Both the position numbers and the translations under genes were made by a program. Positions 35,964 through 46,756 of a stretch of 64,000 nt of DNA are shown in pieces. The DNA comes from Didymella arachidicola (Eukaryota > Ascomycota > Dothideomycetes > Pleosporales > Didymellaceae). The notes beneath the pieces are model-generated. The model worked only from the letters and a program-made list of their open reading frames with translations. It was not told where the DNA came from and ran no database searches. Every line of letters begins with the position of its first letter. Positions within the stretch are counted from its first letter, which is position 1. Location of the stretch: assembly GCA_016630955.3 (NCBI GenBank), contig CM049987.1, positions 124,001-188,000 of the forward strand, in the 5' to 3' direction.

Positions 35964-37019
35964 GGGGCCCCGTGGGCATCGGCGGTGCTGGCCAGGCGCG
36001 GTGGTGGTCAGGCGCGGTGGTGGTGGGTTTGTCGGGGCGGCCGTGTCTTTGCTTCGGGGGAATGTTTATAGCGACTCGAGCCTCCGAGCTTGGCCTCTTC
36101 TCCCCGCTTCGGGGGCTCAGTCAGTCAGCGTCAGCGCGGGCGGTCGAGGGCGGCAGCTGGTGGTGAGGAGCAGGCTCTCAGCGGCAGTGACGGCAGTGAC
36201 TGCAGCAAAGGCCCGTCTGCTCGGAGCGCCGGAGAGAGCGTCGTGTCACAAATTCAAGGTTGTTGTGCTGCTGCTGGCGAGCCTATGGTTGACACGAGCA
36301 GGCCCACCCAACAACCACCAAAACAAGGCTCGAGCTCCGCCTAGGAGCTGTTCACCGCACCGCCGCCTGCGATAAGGCCCGGGTAATGCTTGCTTGCGCC
36401 AGGCATGTGAGATTGACGTTGCTTCTTCTTCAGAACCCGTCTCCCACTCCAGAGGGTAGCAGCCTCGATGGTTCTCCCAGCCCCCTCATTATGCCTTGCG
36501 CAGTGCTGACTGTCCACTGTCCACTCGGCGTTGGTGGGGACGCGGCGAGACGGGTACATCCATGACGCTGCTCGCTTGTCAGCACGTTCATCCATGCTTC
36601 GATCCTGCCACCAGTATTGGTCCGGAGCGGCCAACCGTCTCTGGCTGCTCAAGTGCCGTGACAGCATCCGTACTGATGGAGGGGACGGCATGAGCTCTGT
36701 CAGGCATGTTTGCTGTCATCAGGGTTCTGATTGCTTCTGGGTCTCAGGGTCTGACGACAGCCGTCAGTGGCACACCAACGTTGACACAAGCACTATGAGC
36801 ACGCGAAGCCTGCACTTGTCCAACATTAGGCGAACAGGGCAAACACAATACAATACAGAGAAGACAGTATCAATCTGAGCATCATGATACCGTGACTGCA
36901 AGGGCATGCAATAGGGCACGTGGTAGTCAGCAGTCACACTCAAGCCATATAGCTGGAAGCAACTCGGATCACTTCTACTATGAAAATACCTAGACCACAG
37001 CAACCACCCCATCAATCCC
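35964..37019. other. Intergenic, 1.06 kb
   Basis: Promoter and leader of the RhoGEF-like gene and 3' flank of the GH105 gene. Frames on both strands lack features. Confidence 0.55.
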
Positions 37020-38222
37020 TCACCAACCCAACCTCTCCACCTCCGCACTCGCCCCCACAAACGCCGCACTCCCCAACACACTATCAAACAAAATCGGCCT
37101 CCCCGTATAATACCCAAAACTCGCCGTACTATTCAAACTGCACACACTCACCGTCCCGTTCCACCCCAACGTCCCATTCCCATACTCCACCACAAACTTC
37201 TCCTTCAAGAACCCATACGCCCGCTTCCCAACATCCACATAAGCCTTATCATCAAGATACCCCAGCCGCACCCCCTTCAACAGCGCCCACACAAACATAC
37301 TCGACGCAGATGACTCAATGTAATTCCCCTCCCGGCCCGGACTATCAAGAAGCAGCCACCACGCCCCAGACGCAGGATCAACCGCCCTCGTAACCGCACT
37401 CATCCGCATCCTCAACTCGCTCAAAAACCCCTCCCTCACCCCCCGCGCATCTCCTTCCGCCGCATTCGCATCCATCACCTCGATCGTATCCAGCAACCCC
37501 AAAACATACCACCCCAGACTCCGCCCCCACACATGCGGTGACTGCCCCAGCGAGTTGTTCGCCCAGACCGCGGTGCGGGACGCGTCGTAGCCGTGCACGA
37601 GCAAGCCCGTAGAGTGTCCGTTTTGCGAGAAAAGGCAGTGTGTGCGCAGGAGGTGGATTTGGCGCGCTAGATCTGTCCACGCGGATGCATTGCCGGGGGA
37701 GAAGGTTAGTGTGTGTAGCGCGTAGAACGGCGCAAGCGAATATACGCCGTCGAGGTAGGACCAGTTCGGGTAGACGTAGTACCACAGCCCGGCCTCTTTA
37801 TTCCGCCTGTTGGAGACTAGGCTTGCGTAGAGCACATCCACTGCTTTCATGTACTCCTGATTCCCCGTCTCTTCGTACAGTCTGATGAAAGCGTTTCCTG
37901 AACTTAGTCGGTCGAGGGAGTATTTCAGCGCAGAGGAGGAGTTGGTGAATATGGGCAGGAGGGAGTCTGCGGAGCGTACAATGTAATTCTCCAGCGTAGG
38001 TGCCAGTGTGTGGTTTGGATATTGATCGATTAGGGATGAGAATGTTTTCTGCACGATGCCGGCTTGGAGGGGCGCGGAGGAGTCTCCAGACACGGTGTAT
38101 ATGCCTTGGTGGCGGGACATTATGGAGTTGGCCATTTGGAGGGATAGAGGGGGGGTTGATGTGTTTTGTATTTGTAGCGCGGAGGCGGAGAATAGGAGGG
38201 TGATGAGGGTGGGGAGGCGCAT
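37020..38222 (-). CDS. Secreted GH105 unsaturated glycuronyl hydrolase
   Basis: A single-exon, 400-residue frame. The frame is open 93 codons further upstream, but I start at the ATG at 38222, because it begins a signal peptide (MRLPTLITLLFSASALQIQN) and the upstream part lacks protein-like composition. Family hallmarks of the alpha6/alpha6 barrel are present: SYLDGVYSLAPFYALHT with the candidate catalytic Asp, WGRSLGWYVLGLLD, GNYIESSASSMFVWALLKG, and a C-terminal SFGYYTGRPILFDSVLGSAAF. Members remove the delta-4,5-unsaturated uronic acid from pectin (rhamnogalacturonan) lyase products, so a role in plant cell wall use is likely. Many sequons fit secretion. A TATA-like TATTATA is about 60 bp upstream. 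Confidence 0.9.
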   Translation of the reverse strand: MRLPTLITLLFSASALQIQNTSTPPLSLQMANSIMSRHQGIYTVSGDSSAPLQAGIVQKTFSSLIDQYPNHTLAPTLENYIVRSADSLLPIFTNSSSALKYSLDRLSSGNAFIRLYEETGNQEYMKAVDVLYASLVSNRRNKEAGLWYYVYPNWSYLDGVYSLAPFYALHTLTFSPGNASAWTDLARQIHLLRTHCLFSQNGHSTGLLVHGYDASRTAVWANNSLGQSPHVWGRSLGWYVLGLLDTIEVMDANAAEGDARGVREGFLSELRMRMSAVTRAVDPASGAWWLLLDSPGREGNYIESSASSMFVWALLKGVRLGYLDDKAYVDVGKRAYGFLKEKFVVEYGNGTLGWNGTVSVCSLNSTASFGYYTGRPILFDSVLGSAAFVGASAEVERLGW

Positions 38223-38654
38223 TTTGGGTTCGGTGGAAGGGGGAGGATGGTCGTTAGACGGCGGAGAGGTTGGTGTGTTGTTGTATAATAAATGTCGCTG
38301 GGTTCCGTGTTTAAAGGCCCGAATCTTGTGGTGTTGAGACGGCGGACCAGTGAGGATGCGATGACGCGGGATCGACATGACTAGGGTTGTTCGGAAAAAG
38401 GCAGAGCCAGAACTCGTGTAATGTTCACTGTGAGAATCAGCGTGATTGAGGGCTTTTTCAAACATCGTCTGTTTTCTTGTATTATCATTATGTGCACTCA
38501 TCTAGCAGCAAGCCTTGGACCCTGGCGGCTGCGAATCTAGGGTATATGTGTGTTCACACAAGGTCTAACGACATCTCTCTTCTTTTGCGCCTGAACGACA
38601 TAACCTTAACCGTACATGTCCCAAACATGTACATTACCGGATCGTACCACAATT
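38223..38654. other. Intergenic, 0.43 kb
   Basis: Promoter of the GH105 gene and 3' flank of the sterol isomerase gene, both minus strand. Apart from the TATA-like element I see nothing. Confidence 0.55.
38281..38290 (-). promoter_or_regulatory. TATA-like element upstream of the GH105 gene
   Basis: On the minus strand the sequence reads TATTATACAA, about 60 bp before the chosen start codon. Position and composition suit a core promoter element; no experimental support. Confidence 0.35.
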
Positions 38655-39435
38655 CTACGCCTTCTTCTTGTAGTAGCCCATCTGCTGGGCCTTCTGCAGC
38701 AGCTTCGAAGCATCGTTGACAGCCTGGAAAGCGCGGACGGTGGCATCGACACTCTGATACATCAGGTAGCCGGGAATGACGATCCAGAAGGCGTTCATCA
38801 GCACAAAGTAGCCCCAGTAGTAGGCGGCCTCGGGGCGGGTGTAGGCAACATCGAGGATGTAGTGGTCGAACAGCGAGGTCGCGTAGTACAGCACATCACC
38901 GTAGAACTGGCCGAGCGAGACAATGAGCTGGAGCGAGTAGCGCAGCGGGTGGTCAACAGCGATAAGATACGCTGTGACGAAGGAGAGGGGCCCCCAGAAG
39001 GCCTGTCCATATCAGTGTCCAATCCCTCTTTGAGAGCGCGGTAGAACGTACAGCAGTGACCGTCTCCATGCACAGCACGAAGGCGTCCTGGGTCAGGTAG
39101 CGCGAGTCGCTGAGTGCGTACTCCTTCCATAGCTGACCAAACAGGTCCTGCATGCCGCCCATGCGCCTGAAGTTGTAGGCAAAGTAGCCCTCGAAGAACA
39201 AGTGGATGCAGCCGCACAGCACGAACCACATCATGATCGACACGTCCGACTTGCTGGCATTGGGACGCAGCTTCATCAGGATCGCGTACGTGATGCTGAA
39301 GATGACAGCGCACCCCGCGGCGAACATGCTAACCAGCTCGAACGTGTTCCACTCGTTCGCCAGGAAGCCGACAATCTCGACGCCGAGAGGGTAGTACGGG
39401 TGCAGCGGCGCTGCGGAGGATGCGTTGACGGCCAT
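38655..39435 (-). CDS. Emopamil-binding-protein family sterol delta8-delta7 isomerase
   Basis: Two exons on the minus strand, 39435-39052 and 39002-38655, give 243 residues; the intron of 49 nt has a GTACGT donor and CAG acceptor in phase 0. The join restores METVTA-AFWGPLSFVTAYL. This EXPERA-fold membrane enzyme of the endoplasmic reticulum moves the ring double bond in late sterol synthesis. The catalytic set known for the family is present: His78 and Glu82 (CIHLFFEGY), Glu124 and Thr127 (CMETVTA), Asn198 and Trp201 (LMNAFWIVIPGYL). Hydrophobic helices fall at about 33-55, 66-88, 118-145 and 187-208. The C-terminus ends GYYKKKA, a dilysine-like ER retention signal. Fungi often use the unrelated-in-name but homologous ERG2 type for ergosterol; this is the EBP type, so it may be an additional or alternative isomerase. 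Confidence 0.92.
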
Positions 39436-40120
39436 GGCGGTGCAATTGGAGACGGCGCGACTCAACGATGCGTGGAGGTGAGGAGTGGGAAGACACCTGG
39501 CGGGCGAAAGGGGTACACTTGTCGGCTTGCCTGGGTGGGTCTGGTCTGCACTGAAGCTGCGAAATACTGGGGTAGCGAAATCGGATGCGGCTAGCCTGCT
39601 ACCAGGGGCGCGCGCATCATCAGGACCAGCATAGCGAGAGCAGCTCGAGATGTCAGCAGCGCGTGAAGCTCGCACGCGAAAACATGTGACACTTTGACCG
39701 TCAAGGGCATCTTCCCGGAAAAGGTCTTCGACTCACAGAACGGATAAGCTCTTGCATCCGTCATGAAACAGCTCCTTTTCCGCCCGCTTCCGAGGCCCTA
39801 TGCCAAGCGCGCTCTACGTAAGACCTTGGGCTCCCCGGAGGATGGCACGTTGGTAAGCATCGTGAGATCTTGTAGGACGAGAGTTGTAGGACGAGAGGTA
39901 GGTCATGCAACCAGCGTGATGAGTGGTAAATCACGCAGAAGCCATAATGCAATTACCAAAGGTCAACATAACGCGGAGGCAGGCACGACGACCGTTGTGC
40001 TTTCCCGTACCCCTCAAGCCACGCCGCCAACAGCCGAGGCTTGCTCTTTCCCCAGGTTTGGTATCAACCAGCCATCTCCACACTGACCAGCTGCATCCCC
40101 AAGAATATATCATCCACACA
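39436..40120. other. Intergenic, 0.69 kb, divergent promoters
   Basis: Between the start codons of the sterol isomerase (minus) and the amidase (plus). A short direct repeat, TTGTAGGACGAGAG/GTTGTAGGACGAGAG, occurs near 39870-39897. No gene is supported. Confidence 0.5.
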
Positions 40121-41934
40121 ATGGGAAAGTCAAACACTCAAACAGACCCCAAGCTCACCCCTAAGTGGCAGTCCGTCTCATGGCAGAAGAAAGACCAACA
40201 GTTCGTCAGCATCCCCAGCCAATGGCGTTTACCACAGCAACCACCTGCGACTGTCACAAATTACCTCAGTATACCCCGCGAGTGTGGCCTGTTGACACAA
40301 CATGAGGTGGACATTACAGAGAACTATGACGCCACAGCCCTTGCCCAAGCAATCAGAAAAAGAAAGCTGACATGTGTCGACGTCACAACCGCTTTTAGCA
40401 AGGTACCCAAACGCAGGTATGGTTTAAATGCTCACAACTGACCATAGCAGAGGGCTGCGATTGCACACCAACTCACTAACTGCTTGACCGAGATCTTCTT
40501 CGATGATGCATTGAAGCGCGCAACTGAGCTGGACGCGCACTTGGATGCCGGTAATCCGCCCCTAGGCCTGCTGCATGGAGTTCCGGTATCACTCAAGGAC
40601 ATGTTCAGAGTCCGCGGGTATGATTCTTCTCTCGGCCTTGCCGCACTTTCCTTTAAGCCAGCAACAGAGAACTCTGTACTAGTTGACCTTTTGCTCAACT
40701 CTGGTGCCGTGGTCTACTGCAAGACCAATGTGCCACAAGCCCTGATGGCATTGGACTCACACAACAACGTCTTTGGCCGTACCCTCAACCCTATCAACAC
40801 GGCGTTGACCGCAGGTGGCAGCACCGGTGGTGAGGGTGCTCTGCTCGCCATGCGCGGTTCGATTCTTGGTGTCGGCACAGACGTGGGCGGCTCTATTCGC
40901 GTTCCTGCCATGTGCGATAATCTCTACGGTATCAAACCGAGCGATGGTCGAGTTCCGTACGCTCTCATCGAGGGAGGCTCACTGCCGGGTGCAGCTAAGA
41001 TGGGTCTGCCAGCCAGTGCTGGTCCGCTCGGTCACTCGATGCGCGACATGGATCTTTTCTTCCAAGCAGTGTCTGACCAAAAGCCTTGGTTGTTCGATCC
41101 AGATGTATTGCCAGTGCCTTGGAAGCCTTCAGCTGCGGACTCGAGAAAGCTGAGAATAGGCGTGGTAAGACGAGACGGGGTAATTGAGCCGCTGCCCCCG
41201 ATTACTAAGATACTAGACGAGACCAAGGTCAAGCTACAAAAGGCTGGTATGGAGGTCGTCGAGATGGATATCGCAGCAGTCTTGTCGCAGTGCCACTCCC
41301 TCGCCAATGGCCTATTTAACATCGAAGGGGCGAATGCAATGTTCGACCTCCTAGAAGCAGGAGAAGAGCCATTGTCGCCATGGCTATCAACTCGACTGAA
41401 GAGGCGGAAGATGGCGCCATTTGAAAAAGTACAGGAGCTACACGGCAAGCGCGAGAAGTTGCGCAAAGAATGTCTACAGATGTGGAGAGACAACGCAGGC
41501 GAGATAGATGCTTTCATCTGCCCTGTCGCGCCGCACCCCGTACCGCCCATCGATCGTTATAACGGCGCCAGCTACACAAGTTCCTTCGTACTTCTCGACT
41601 ACCCTGCAGGCACTATTCCTGTTCGAACTTTTACCAAAGCCGACAAGAAAGGAGAGATGAAAGGTAAGGTGCTGGGCAGCTGGGACAAGGTCAACCGCGC
41701 ACTCTGTAAGTTTTCCGCCATCTCAATGGTAGTTGCGAACCACGCATATACCACCGGTTATATTATTTCCTGCTAATTGACATAGGGTCCGAAGTCGACC
41801 GCGAAATATACGTAGGGTCTCCACTATGCATCCAGGTTGTAGCGCCGAAGTTGCAAGAGGAGAAACTCATGCAAGCCATGTCAGCAATCGATGCCGCACT
41901 GAAGGCGGGGCAGCCACTATCTGCGAAGCTCTAG
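40121..41934 (+). CDS. Amidase (amidase-signature family, acetamidase-like)
   Basis: Three exons, 40121-40402, 40451-41705 and 41786-41934, give 561 residues. Introns of 48 and 80 nt keep frame; the first is in phase 0 (FSK|RAAIAHQL), the second in phase 1 (RALW|SEVDREIYVG). The Ser-cisSer-Lys triad of amidase-signature enzymes is complete: Lys143 (PVSLKDMF), Ser218 (AGGSTGGEG) and Ser242 (DVGGSIRVPA). Length and the C-terminal IYVGSPLCIQVVAPKL fit the fungal acetamidase/general amidase group, soluble and cytosolic. It hydrolyses carboxamides to acid and ammonia, so it could serve nitrogen scavenging; the substrate is not predictable. No membrane anchor as in fatty-acid amide hydrolases is seen. 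Confidence 0.93.
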
Positions 41935-42528
41935 AGAAGCAACCGAATCGTTCCACGTCATTACGATTTTTCGTCGACGCCCCTTGTGTTGATCATTGGG
42001 ATGTCCTGTCTTACCGGCCGGGTGTACAAGTTCGCAGGTGTTCCTAGCGCAAACGACATGCGCCATCCGAACGTTCCCGAAGTTTTCACGCCAGAATACC
42101 GAAACGTTCCGAATATGATCAGTAGCGACACACAACACCACAGCCCCAATTCGAGTAAGCGCGCACACCAAGCAATACGTATCTTATTTCCTCTGGAGAC
42201 CAGTGGACCATCGTGGCTTGGCGGCGACAATGACAGCGCGGTTTCAGCCCGCCTGAACCCCACGGGGGTGTTTAGCTCCCAATGCCATCGAGTAGGATTT
42301 GATCGTGAGCTACCTCAGGCTTTTACCTCTCATGTTCTGCTCTCTTCATATCGTTTCCTCAGAGTTGGGCCGATTCTTCTCACCAAAAGCCAGGCAAAGA
42401 ATCTAAGCCGCTTACTGAGCACTCTATCCCGCTTGTGAAGACTTGTCTGTTATTATTCCTCCTCTTACTGCTAATGCAAATCAGTATTCCGTTATTGTAC
42501 CCTACAAATGATACCCATCGTTGCCACC
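41935..42528. other. Intergenic, 0.59 kb
   Basis: 3' flank of the amidase and promoter of the small helical protein gene. Frames of 70-150 codons on both strands here overlap and lack features. Confidence 0.5.
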
Positions 42529-43161
42529 ATGGATGAAGAACGAGCAGCCTATTTGAACAGCATCATCGACCGGCTAGTTGACCTCACCACAGAGGAACGT
42601 ACGGCCGCTCTGACACACCTCTACAATCTACGGACGGCTGCAGTGGAAGATCTGAGCGACGTTGGAGACGAGCGGCATCACTGGGACATTGTGCTTGGAT
42701 CGTCAACACCACCGGACAACGTCAAGGCACTTGTGCGGGATCTCATACACTTGAGTGATGATGAGCTTGCGATCATTGGCTCACACGTCTCGGAAAGGTC
42801 ACATATCGTACAAGAGCAAGTCCTGCAGACGGCCGATGACATGGAGAGAGCGCGGCTCCAGGCTCAGCTCGCAGCAAGCGCTAGGCAGTCAGTCGTCTAT
42901 CGAGATCACCGTAACGTTCAGTGTTGACAATACTACAGGGTACGAGATAGCTACGTCGCCGCGCGTCAGGGGCTTGACATGAAACACAAGGCGAAGCTCG
43001 CGGAGAAGATGAAGGACATTCGCGATGCCATCGAAGAAGGCGTCAACACCGGGAAAGACGTCACAACGCTTGAGGAAGTCTTCCATCGCATCGAGCAGGA
43101 GTTCTGGGATCAGTATCCAAGGTCCTCGGACGATACAAAGATCAAGACCGAGGAGCAGTAA
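42529..43161 (+). CDS. Hypothetical helical protein, 193 residues
   Basis: Two exons, 42529-42887 and 42939-43161. The 51-nt intron (GTCAGT donor, TACAG acceptor) is required because the first frame otherwise ends in a stop; it joins ASARQ to VRDSYVAARQG. The ATG at 42529 has an optimal context (GCCACCATGG) and is preferred over one seven codons upstream (42508). The protein is soluble, acidic and almost wholly alpha-helical (EERAAYLNSIIDRLVDLTTE; KAKLAEKMKDIRDAIEEG), with no signal peptide, and no family I recognise. The stop TAA at 43159 overlaps a perfect donor (GTAAGT at 43158), so a longer spliced form ending at 43389 is possible. Confidence 0.65.
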
Positions 43162-43243
43162 GTGCCTGCTCGGCGTGTGTGCCATGGGCCTTCTCTCGCG
43201 GCTGCGATCGCCAGACTACCACCCGCCCTGACTCACATACTGG

Positions 43244-44073
43244 ATGCCCGTGCCTACGCAAAGCAAGTCAGTCTCAGGCCCCGTATCGCCGCTCCTTACA
43301 CACATCGTAGCACGGCCGCCGGGAAAAACAAGAGTACACGTGCAGCAAAGCAGGTCCTGAGCGTTTCGCTACAGGATTTGGCAAAGTGATAACTTGTCCG
43401 GCTTTAAACTCTTGTGCACGACACACCATAACCCCTAAAAAGGTAGGTCCTGCGCGTTCCGGATACCCAATGGCTCACCCTTTCCGAAAGCCCGCCAAGG
43501 TGCTGCCTTCTGGTACAATGACAGCTTTGCACGAGAGCCAGCACCAAGCGACTCAGACGCGATCACGCGTAGCATTAGAGCTCCTGAGACTCAGCCGCGG
43601 TGGTACACGGGCCCTGTCACCAATCACAGACCCTGTACAGCTCTTGTGGTTCCACATGGAAACCCCACGAGCGTAGTATCCGCTACCCAAGCAGGTGAAA
43701 GTATTACGTCGTCGGAGCACGAGACAATGCCTCGAACACCCCATCGAGCCTCGCAACCCCTTGATAAGAAGATTATATCGCCACCACTACGCTCTTTGAG
43801 CTCGCTCAGTCAAGCTCCAAGAATTTCGCGGATGGCATTCACCAGCATACAGCAGCGCTACAGACCCAGCTCGATGAGCTGGATTACAGGGTCGCTGGTC
43901 TGAACCTGGACAGGGCGTCACTTCAAGGAGTACCAGAGCATGGAAGGACACGGGAAGAACCTGGGGAATGGGAGGAAGAAGGTCGGGAAATAGAGGAATG
44001 TGGTAATGAGCGTGGCACTGTTAGTGGTGATGGAGATTCGTTGGAGATGGGGCACATACAGAAATCGGTATAA
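43244..44073 (+). CDS. Candidate three-exon hypothetical gene, 219 residues
   Basis: No single frame here is long, but three open stretches splice together in frame: 43244-43353, 43447-43694 and 43772-44073 (660 nt). The middle stretch lies in a stop-free frame of about 157 codons with protein-like composition (GAAFWYNDSFAREP, WYTGPVTNH); the last is open for 100 codons with a helical segment (LFELAQSSSKNFADGIHQ, LQTQLDELDYRV) and an acidic tail. Splice sites are AG|GTCCTG...GTAG and CAG|GTGAAA...GAAG, the first donor weak. The first exon overlaps, in another frame, the possible longer form of the upstream gene, so only one of the two models can be right. The family is unknown. Confidence 0.38.
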
Positions 44074-44323
44074 AAATACATCGTCCGAGGCTGTATCGGC
44101 GCTTCCCTCTTCACTCAAGGCTTCCAGCATCGTCTCTACAGTATAAAAATCAAACTGATTCAACAGAACAATTAAATTGCGACGATAGTGCATACTACAG
44201 CGCGCGTAGCCCTGTTGTAACACACCAAAAATTCTTCGCTCACGAGCCTGCCCACTCCGACAGCTCACCCTATTCAATCCATCCAACGACTGCTGGGCTT
44301 TACTTACAGTTCTGCCGTTGATA

Positions 44324-45689
44324 TCAAATCACTGTGCACCCACGCTGCGACGGTTTCTTGGTCGACTTTGTTACCAGGCCGGAGTCTCCAGTGCGCTTCC
44401 GCTTCTTTCCTGACGCGGCTGCAGCTGCTTGCACGGGACTCGATGTCTCTGGCGTAACTTTTGCTCGCTTGGCAGGTTGCACAACTGGCTCTGTTGCTGC
44501 TTCGTTGTCTGCGGCTGTTTTCCTACCGTTCTTCCGAACCTTCTTCGCAGCTCCTGCGTGTGAGTCCGGAGTGCTTTCTGTCTGTTTTGTACGCCCAATT
44601 GGGCTATCGAGAGTAGAGCTCGGGTTCTCGGAGTCTGGGCTCGGTGTGTTCGGTGTCCGTTCCTCACGTCTCGGCGTCTTGGGTGTTAACTTCTTACGTT
44701 TTGAAGGCTGGACGCTGGACGCAGGCGTACTCTCTTCGCTAGCCACATTCTTCCTCTTCCGGCGCCGCTTTTCCTGGGTACTTACCGATGCTGGTGATTC
44801 ATCAGTCGTGTTTGTCTGCGTTGTACTCACACTCCGATTTCTCAAGACGACATCGCACAATCCCACAGTCGGGCTCGAGATGAGAACGACGGGTCGAGCA
44901 GCAGCGCGCACTCGCTGTATGGCGATTTTAGCTTTCTCTTCTCGTCGATGCTCTCGCTCTTCTTCCTCGCGTAGCCAACGTGCGCCTTCGGTGATGGTCT
45001 CGTTGACGTCCTCCGTAACCGCCTCGTCGATGTATGTTGTGGATCCATCTGCTGAGTTCTGACCTTCGATCTGTGGTTCTTCTTCGTCTGGCTGGGGCTC
45101 GGTAATAGGGGCATCGATATCCTCGTACATGTTGTCACCTGTGGGAGGCCACGAGCCATCGAACGGGTGCGTGCTGACGTACGGGTCATAGTCCTTTACC
45201 GTAACGCCATCTTTATCGCAAGGAACCGAGCCGGTCTTCTGCGCGATGTAACATTTTCTAAAGCTGTTTGCCTTATCCCGTGTTCTCGCTTCGTGCCGTC
45301 GATAGTTGACACGGGTTTTCTCTGCGACAATTGGTCAGTTGCTTGGGACTTAATCTTGACTTGGAGAACTGACCTGCATTTTTGCACGACTCTCCTTTGT
45401 AAATGATTCTTTCTGCCTGCTCTTCAACGCACGCGTCGCAGTAGAAGTCTTTCTCCAGAGCTCTGCTCAACGACATCTTCGGCTTTGACGGCCCGCTGGT
45501 CTCAGTTGCCGGGTGGCAGTTTGGTGCGCATGGTTCATCGGGCTCGGCTGTTGTGATCAGATGCCCACAGTCAAGGACGTGTTCGTATGGTGAGATGTTG
45601 TCGTGACAAGGGTTATATTCTGAGGTAACGGTTACCTTAGGGTACGTAAACGTTTCTCGTATGGGAAGGCGTTTGCCGCGTTTGCGCAT
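44324..45689 (-). CDS. Hypothetical nuclear-type protein with CGH-x10-C-x2-NC-x25-CxxC module
   Basis: Two exons on the minus strand, 45689-45374 and 45321-44324, encode 437 residues; the 52-nt intron has a GTCAGT donor and CAG acceptor in phase 1. The N-terminal 90 residues hold a likely zinc-binding module: Cys41, His43, Cys54, Cys58, Cys84 and Cys87, with another Cys at 28. After a charged middle (RWLREEEEREHRREEKAKIA) the last 190 residues are lysine-, serine- and proline-rich with several nuclear-localisation-like clusters (KRRRKRKN, PSKRKK, KKRKRT) and repeated TP sites, as in disordered chromatin-associated proteins. The exact same Cys/His spacing occurs in the gene divergently transcribed 1.07 kb away. 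Function unknown. Confidence 0.75.
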
Positions 45690-46756
45690 TGTGCGACGTG
45701 GGCAGTGAATTGTTTCGAGAGAGCTAAGACTGGACGCGGTGCTGAGAGGCTATAGGTTAGGTGGCAGGATGATTTGTAGCAGTCAGTTCGATCGGGATTT
45801 AAACATCGCATGCTGTTCCCTGTCACATCAGCATCATGGTGAAAGGCACTCCGCCCCTTCACTTTACTTCACTTCATATCCGCACTCTTACTGTCCATAC
45901 GTATCATCTACTATCAAAACGATCGGTAATTACATCTCCTTTCAACACGAACGTGAAGCACAACTACATGTCCACACACTTTATTAAGTCCAAAGCCTCA
46001 TCTCAATTACCCTCTTCACATTCAGTTTGACATCTTGTAGCTTCTCAGAAAGTCCGATTATTTTTTTGCCCTAACGCCTTATACAGAAGTAGGTGGCCGC
46101 CTCGACTTTTTTGAAAATGGAAACGCTCTCTCCATCCACTGCCTCATGCATCCCATCGCCAATTTCAATCAGTTCCAAGATCTCTAGGTTCCTTGGGACT
46201 CCGACGTTGTGTTTAAGTCTGTCGTAGCCATTTTGGCAGCCCCTCTCCCGGATTAGCCTTAGGATACTTCGTAGTCAGCGCGCATCCGTGCTTAAGGGCA
46301 TGCAAACGGATGAAAATAGGTACGTCCCTGGATGCAAAAATGACTCAGTGTCCACAATGCTGGCGTTAGCTCCGATGACTGATTCGCAATGACATTGTGG
46401 GTGCAGTCGGAGGTGTGGTGTTGTTCATGACCTGTGCATCAGGGGATCAAGCCGGGTATCGCCATCGTTACGTGATGTGCATATGCTGAACGTGCCCTTG
46501 GTTGATGACGGTACACGAGTTGTAAGATCAGCGAGGCAAGAGCAGTGAAACTTGACTTCTGTGTTATGAGGCAACAATGAAATTGAGGTAGGGGACACAC
46601 TGTAACCCACGCTGTTTCTGCACCATGTTAGTTTCCAGTACAACATTACGAATATGAGTGTCTCTCTTAAAAGTCGAATATACTTTTCCTCTCAACTCAT
46701 ATTGCAAACAAAATTCGGCCTCAAAGCAGATCACCGCCAGCGAACAATCACGCACA
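45690..46756. other. Intergenic, 1.07 kb, divergent promoters of the Cys/His pair
   Basis: Separates the start codons of the two genes sharing the CGH-x10-C module. Moderately AT-rich, with no long frame and no obvious inverted symmetry. Confidence 0.55.

Noticed and set aside
35025..36375. Two long plus-strand frames (348 and 356 codons)
   Set aside because: They lie antisense to the disordered, GC-rich first exon of the RhoGEF-like gene; low-complexity Gly/Arg/Leu/Ala content mirrors that gene's codon bias.
38223..38501. 93-codon N-terminal extension of the GH105 frame
   Set aside because: It would bury the signal peptide and contains the likely core promoter.
44334..45062. 242-codon plus-strand frame
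   Set aside because: Antisense to the Lys/Ser-rich tail of the Cys/His protein on the minus strand, which has the supported splice join and zinc module.
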